Source: a virus. From it: 29,392 nucleotides of DNA. This document shows, one piece after another, positions 26,917 to 29,392 of this stretch; positions within the stretch are counted from its first letter, which is position 1; each line of letters begins with the position of its first letter. The stretch spans positions 1 through 29,392 of IMG/VR virus record IMGVR_UViG_3300046002_004295. One strand, written 5' to 3'. The position numbers and the translations under genes are program-made. The notes under the pieces were generated by a model. It searched no databases. It saw nothing but the letters and a program-made list of their open reading frames with translations, and had not been told where the DNA came from.

Positions 26917-27281
26917 CTTGTCAAGTATCCTTTTAAGTCTGGCGGAGTCCATCCCACTGGCTTGAGCACTTTACCATCTTCGCGTTTACGCACCCGGCCT
27001 GTTTCGTGATCAATCTTGGCAAAGTTGGTTGCCATAACTTCTTTCCAGGCACCCTCGGCATCAAATCCTGCTGAATGAATGGCACCAATTGTAACAACCA
27101 ATATATCGATCAGCGCATCCAGTTGTTCAGTCAAGTCATCGGCTTCAACTGCTTCTTGCAGTTCTCGATGCTCTTCGTCTATTAGACTCAAATACATTTT
27201 ATATTGTGAAATAGAGTAGGCATCAACCTTTTGGTCACAGGCCTTCATGAACTTTTCTTGATCTCGGAATGGATTTGTCAT
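26913..27281 (-). CDS. MazG-like nucleotide pyrophosphohydrolase, 122 aa
   Basis: All-alpha NTP pyrophosphatase family, with the metal-binding helices EEHRELQEAV (about 36-45) and LDALIDILVV, in which the acidic residues E-x-x-E and D-x-x-x-D sit in place. Such phage enzymes remove damaged or excess dNTP, or ppGpp-like signals. It overlaps the preceding and following genes by 4 bases each (ATGA). The C-terminal tail KVLKPVGWTPPDLKGYL resembles phage and phosphoribosyl-ATP pyrophosphatase-like members. Confidence 0.87.
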   Translation of the reverse strand: MTNPFRDQEKFMKACDQKVDAYSISQYKMYLSLIDEEHRELQEAVEADDLTEQLDALIDILVVTIGAIHSAGFDAEGAWKEVMATNFAKIDHETGRVRKREDGKVLKPVGWTPPDLKGYLTR

Positions 27282-27715
27282 AGTGTCACTTGTTCTTTGT
27301 TCTTAAACGGGCCTTGGTAAGGATAGCGTTGTAGTGCAATCAGTTTGGGATCCTGAATGATCTTCCAATTTCGTCCACGCTTGATAGAATACCATCCTGC
27401 GGCAAACCAACTTTTGCTTTTGGCAGTCTTGGTATAAATTGGCAAGTGATGCACCACGTCCCACACAGGATTATAACAACGACCTGCTACCGGATACCCG
27501 TGTACCACGGTATTGTCAGGTTTGGATGTTGTTTCTTCTTTGGCAAATACAATGTTTGATTCTTTGGCTGCAAGTTTGATTGTTTTAAATTGCTTTACTT
27601 GATTGTTGATACGAACTTGATATCCGCCATTCCATGCTTCGATGTTGCCAACTTTGCGATCATCTTCTTGTAAGATCCAAAACTGTTTGTCTGCTACGAC
27701 TTTAGCTACTAACAT
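27278..27715 (-). CDS. Conserved phage-type hypothetical protein, 145 aa
   Basis: No function known. It starts MLVAKVVADKQFWILQEDDR and has FKTIKLAAKE and then a basic, aromatic C-terminal half (WYSIKRGRNWKII). I recall a protein of this type in cyanomyoviruses next to the exonuclease. AGGAG precedes the ATG and it overlaps the exonuclease gene by 14 bases. Confidence 0.82.
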   Translation of the reverse strand: MLVAKVVADKQFWILQEDDRKVGNIEAWNGGYQVRINNQVKQFKTIKLAAKESNIVFAKEETTSKPDNTVVHGYPVAGRCYNPVWDVVHHLPIYTKTAKSKSWFAAGWYSIKRGRNWKIIQDPKLIALQRYPYQGPFKNKEQVTL

Positions 27716-28709
27716 TTAAAACTCCTTTGTATGTTTCATTTAACCAACGGCCAAACCCTTCAGCATTTTCACTACACCGTACTAGATCATACTTGCCGCA
27801 AAATTGCATAAACCTTACGCCCACCTGTCCGATATCCTTGTGCGAGATCTGTTCAATGATAGCAAGATCCACTGTGTCTTTTACTGCCTGTGGTTGATGT
27901 GTAAGATCAATCAACTGACGATTGCGTTCATAGTCATCCAACACACGGTGTTCTTCACCGTTATGGTCGGTCCATCTTTGCAACATCATGTTGTTCCAGT
28001 TGTAGCCTTTGGTTGTACGGTCTGCAAATGCTTCTTGTAGACCCACCTTGTTCTTGGTGCCTTTTGTTCGCACACCAGGAAATGCACTAAACACATTGTC
28101 GCTGGTATCGCCACGCATACATTTTTCGAACAACAACCATGCAGGATCAGGAATCTGTTTGGGTTCCTTGGTCTTCTTATCAACTACAGGTCGACCTTTG
28201 GCATCATAGATGCCTTCGGTGGTGATAAGTTCGTCTGTGATACCATTGTATTGTTTTACGTTTGCGGCCAGCAACTGCACAAAATCTGTGTCGCTACTGA
28301 TCACAATGTGTTCGTCTTGGGGATGTAGAGCAATCCAGCGGGCAATAATGTCATCGCCCTCTGCAGTGGGACATCGAATCACACTGCAATTGGTTCTTTC
28401 TGACAAGTATTTAGTCAAATTATCATACGTTTCCCAGAACATTTTATCTTCTTCTGCTTCTGTTTCTGTAAGCGCGGCACGGGCTACAGCACGGTTTGCT
28501 TTGTAGGGTTTGTAGTGATCTTTGCGCCAGCTACGTCCCTCCAGTGCAAAAACAACATGGTCTGCTTCAAAACGTTTAACAACCTTGTTGGCACTCATCA
28601 GCGTTGTGTGCAGTGCTACTCCAACTTTTTCCCATGGATCTGACGCACGAAATGCAGTGTGCCTTGCACGAAAAAACATATTAGCTGTGTCAATTAACAC
28701 ATAACGCAT
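27702..28709 (-). CDS. 5'-3' exonuclease / RNase H of the FEN family, 335 aa
   Basis: Removes RNA primers and trims 5' flaps during phage replication, like T4 RNase H. Metal-binding acidic residues occur in order: VLIDTANMFFRAR, TAEGDDIIARW, ISSDTDFVQLL and GDTSDNVFSAFPGV, the last in the helix-hairpin-helix-like region. The start MRYVLIDTANM lies 8 bases after the preceding stop; the ATG upstream of it lies inside that gene. Length is close to that of T4 RNase H (305). Confidence 0.93.
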   Translation of the reverse strand: MRYVLIDTANMFFRARHTAFRASDPWEKVGVALHTTLMSANKVVKRFEADHVVFALEGRSWRKDHYKPYKANRAVARAALTETEAEEDKMFWETYDNLTKYLSERTNCSVIRCPTAEGDDIIARWIALHPQDEHIVISSDTDFVQLLAANVKQYNGITDELITTEGIYDAKGRPVVDKKTKEPKQIPDPAWLLFEKCMRGDTSDNVFSAFPGVRTKGTKNKVGLQEAFADRTTKGYNWNNMMLQRWTDHNGEEHRVLDDYERNRQLIDLTHQPQAVKDTVDLAIIEQISHKDIGQVGVRFMQFCGKYDLVRCSENAEGFGRWLNETYKGVLNVSS

Positions 28710-28717
28710 AGAGAACC

Positions 28718-29392
28718 TTAGACTTTGTTGTGGGTATTGATATATTGTAACATAAAACGATTCCAAAAGCTATGGCCATCCTTGCCAAAATGCCAAGAAT
28801 TGGGTGCAACTGTTTCTATTCCAGCGGCTCTGATTCGAGCATTGTATGTGCCTTCTGAGTTGTATGGGTCAATATAACTGTTGCCCCATTTTTTTGATTT
28901 CTTAATGCTACTAAAATCATTATTACCATTGAAGAAGATATGATTAACGCCCAGTTTGTTTAGTTCGGTATGTAACTGCCAAATTTCATCGTGCGCTTGT
29001 TGGGTCTTTTCTTTCCAATCTACTCCAACCACAAACTCTTTGTAGCGTTGTTTATGCTCGTCGGGGACATCATCCTGGCCACTGGCACCAATTTGATAAT
29101 ACACCCCATCAATCAGCCACTCTTCTCGTTCCCAGGTGCTCCATTGTATTACCATTAGCACTTCTTCGACATGATGTATTTTTTTTAACCAATCTCTGGT
29201 TGTGCGTAAAATTCTAGTGTTACTACTGGCACTTTCAGCATCACAGTGAAAACTGGCTCGTAGTGCATCGCTTAATCGCCTGCCCCAACTCACTGCTAAG
29301 TTTTCTGGATGCGGAGCACGACCCATGTAAAACAACTGTCCATCGTCCATGGCAAATGCATGCGGATTAACTGCTTCGGCAGCCGCAGTTCC
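28718..29392 (-). CDS. SGNH/GDSL-like hydrolase-type protein, N-terminus outside window
   Basis: The frame is open to the right edge, so the start lies outside; 224 codons are visible. The segment SWGRRLSDALRASFHCDAES and then SSNTRILRTTRDWL resemble block II of SGNH esterase-like phage proteins (gSN.rI), and IFFNGNNDF plus DGHSFWNRFM look like the later blocks, with a D-x-H near the end. Substrate unknown, possibly an acetyl group on a surface glycan. Confidence 0.65.
   Translation of the reverse strand, partial: GTAAAEAVNPHAFAMDDGQLFYMGRAPHPENLAVSWGRRLSDALRASFHCDAESASSNTRILRTTRDWLKKIHHVEEVLMVIQWSTWEREEWLIDGVYYQIGASGQDDVPDEHKQRYKEFVVGVDWKEKTQQAHDEIWQLHTELNKLGVNHIFFNGNNDFSSIKKSKKWGNSYIDPYNSEGTYNARIRAAGIETVAPNSWHFGKDGHSFWNRFMLQYINTHNKV

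Noticed and set aside
1-29392. CRISPR arrays, insertion sequences or integrase attachment sites
   Set aside because: No regularly spaced repeats, transposase or integrase frames, or tRNA-end duplications were seen.

Overview
The window looks like part of the genome of a large tailed bacteriophage, probably infecting a betaproteobacterium. Coding is dense and almost all on the minus strand. Genes are short and often overlap by 1 to 4 bases (ATGA or TAATG junctions). There are 26 tRNA genes, a tmRNA, and phage-type nucleotide and DNA enzymes: ThyX, a MazG-like pyrophosphohydrolase and a T4 RNase H-type 5'-3' exonuclease. The host guess is an inference from a Bug/TctC-type solute-binding protein, a family expanded in Burkholderiales, and from the two-piece tmRNA, a layout known in some betaproteobacteria. 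No structural, terminase or polymerase gene is visible, so the phage call rests on gene content and layout.

Layout, read down the minus strand from the right. (1) 26.0-29.4 kb: SGNH-like protein, 5'-3' exonuclease, MazG-like enzyme and small unknowns. (2) 23.3-26.0 kb: the main plus-strand island, with two related glycosyltransferase-like genes and a convergent overlapping gene between them. (3) 14.4-23.3 kb: a tRNA-rich region in which tRNAs alternate with protein genes (penicillin-binding protein, sulfotransferase-like, FkbM methyltransferase, PP-loop enzyme, Bug solute-binding protein, YkuK-like RNase H fold and several 45-53 residue ORFs). It holds several structured non-coding segments and ends in the permuted tmRNA with its own terminator. 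(4) 10.2-14.2 kb: a third glycosyltransferase-like gene, then an operon of AhpC, class II aldolase, Bax-inhibitor-like membrane protein and AhpD. (5) 9.6-10.2 kb: five more tRNAs behind a perfect consensus promoter. (6) 0-9.6 kb: AhcY, metallophosphatase, a MoxR ATPase with a VWA/metallopeptidase partner, conserved phage-type small proteins, ThyX and a partial SDR epimerase.

The tRNAs cover all 20 amino acids, including an initiator-like tRNA, and every one encodes its CCA end. With the tmRNA this is a nearly self-sufficient tRNA and ribosome-rescue kit. Transcription seems to rely on the host sigma70 holoenzyme: twelve promoter-like sites, eleven of them with exactly 17 bp between -35 and -10, sit before genes or tRNA groups.

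The most unusual items are the permuted tmRNA with a predicted 27-residue tag ending in ALAV, two tRNAs with a swapped T-loop 54/58 pair, a tRNA-Ser with anticodon ACT, several structured non-coding segments among the tRNAs, and a three-member GT10-like glycosyltransferase family.
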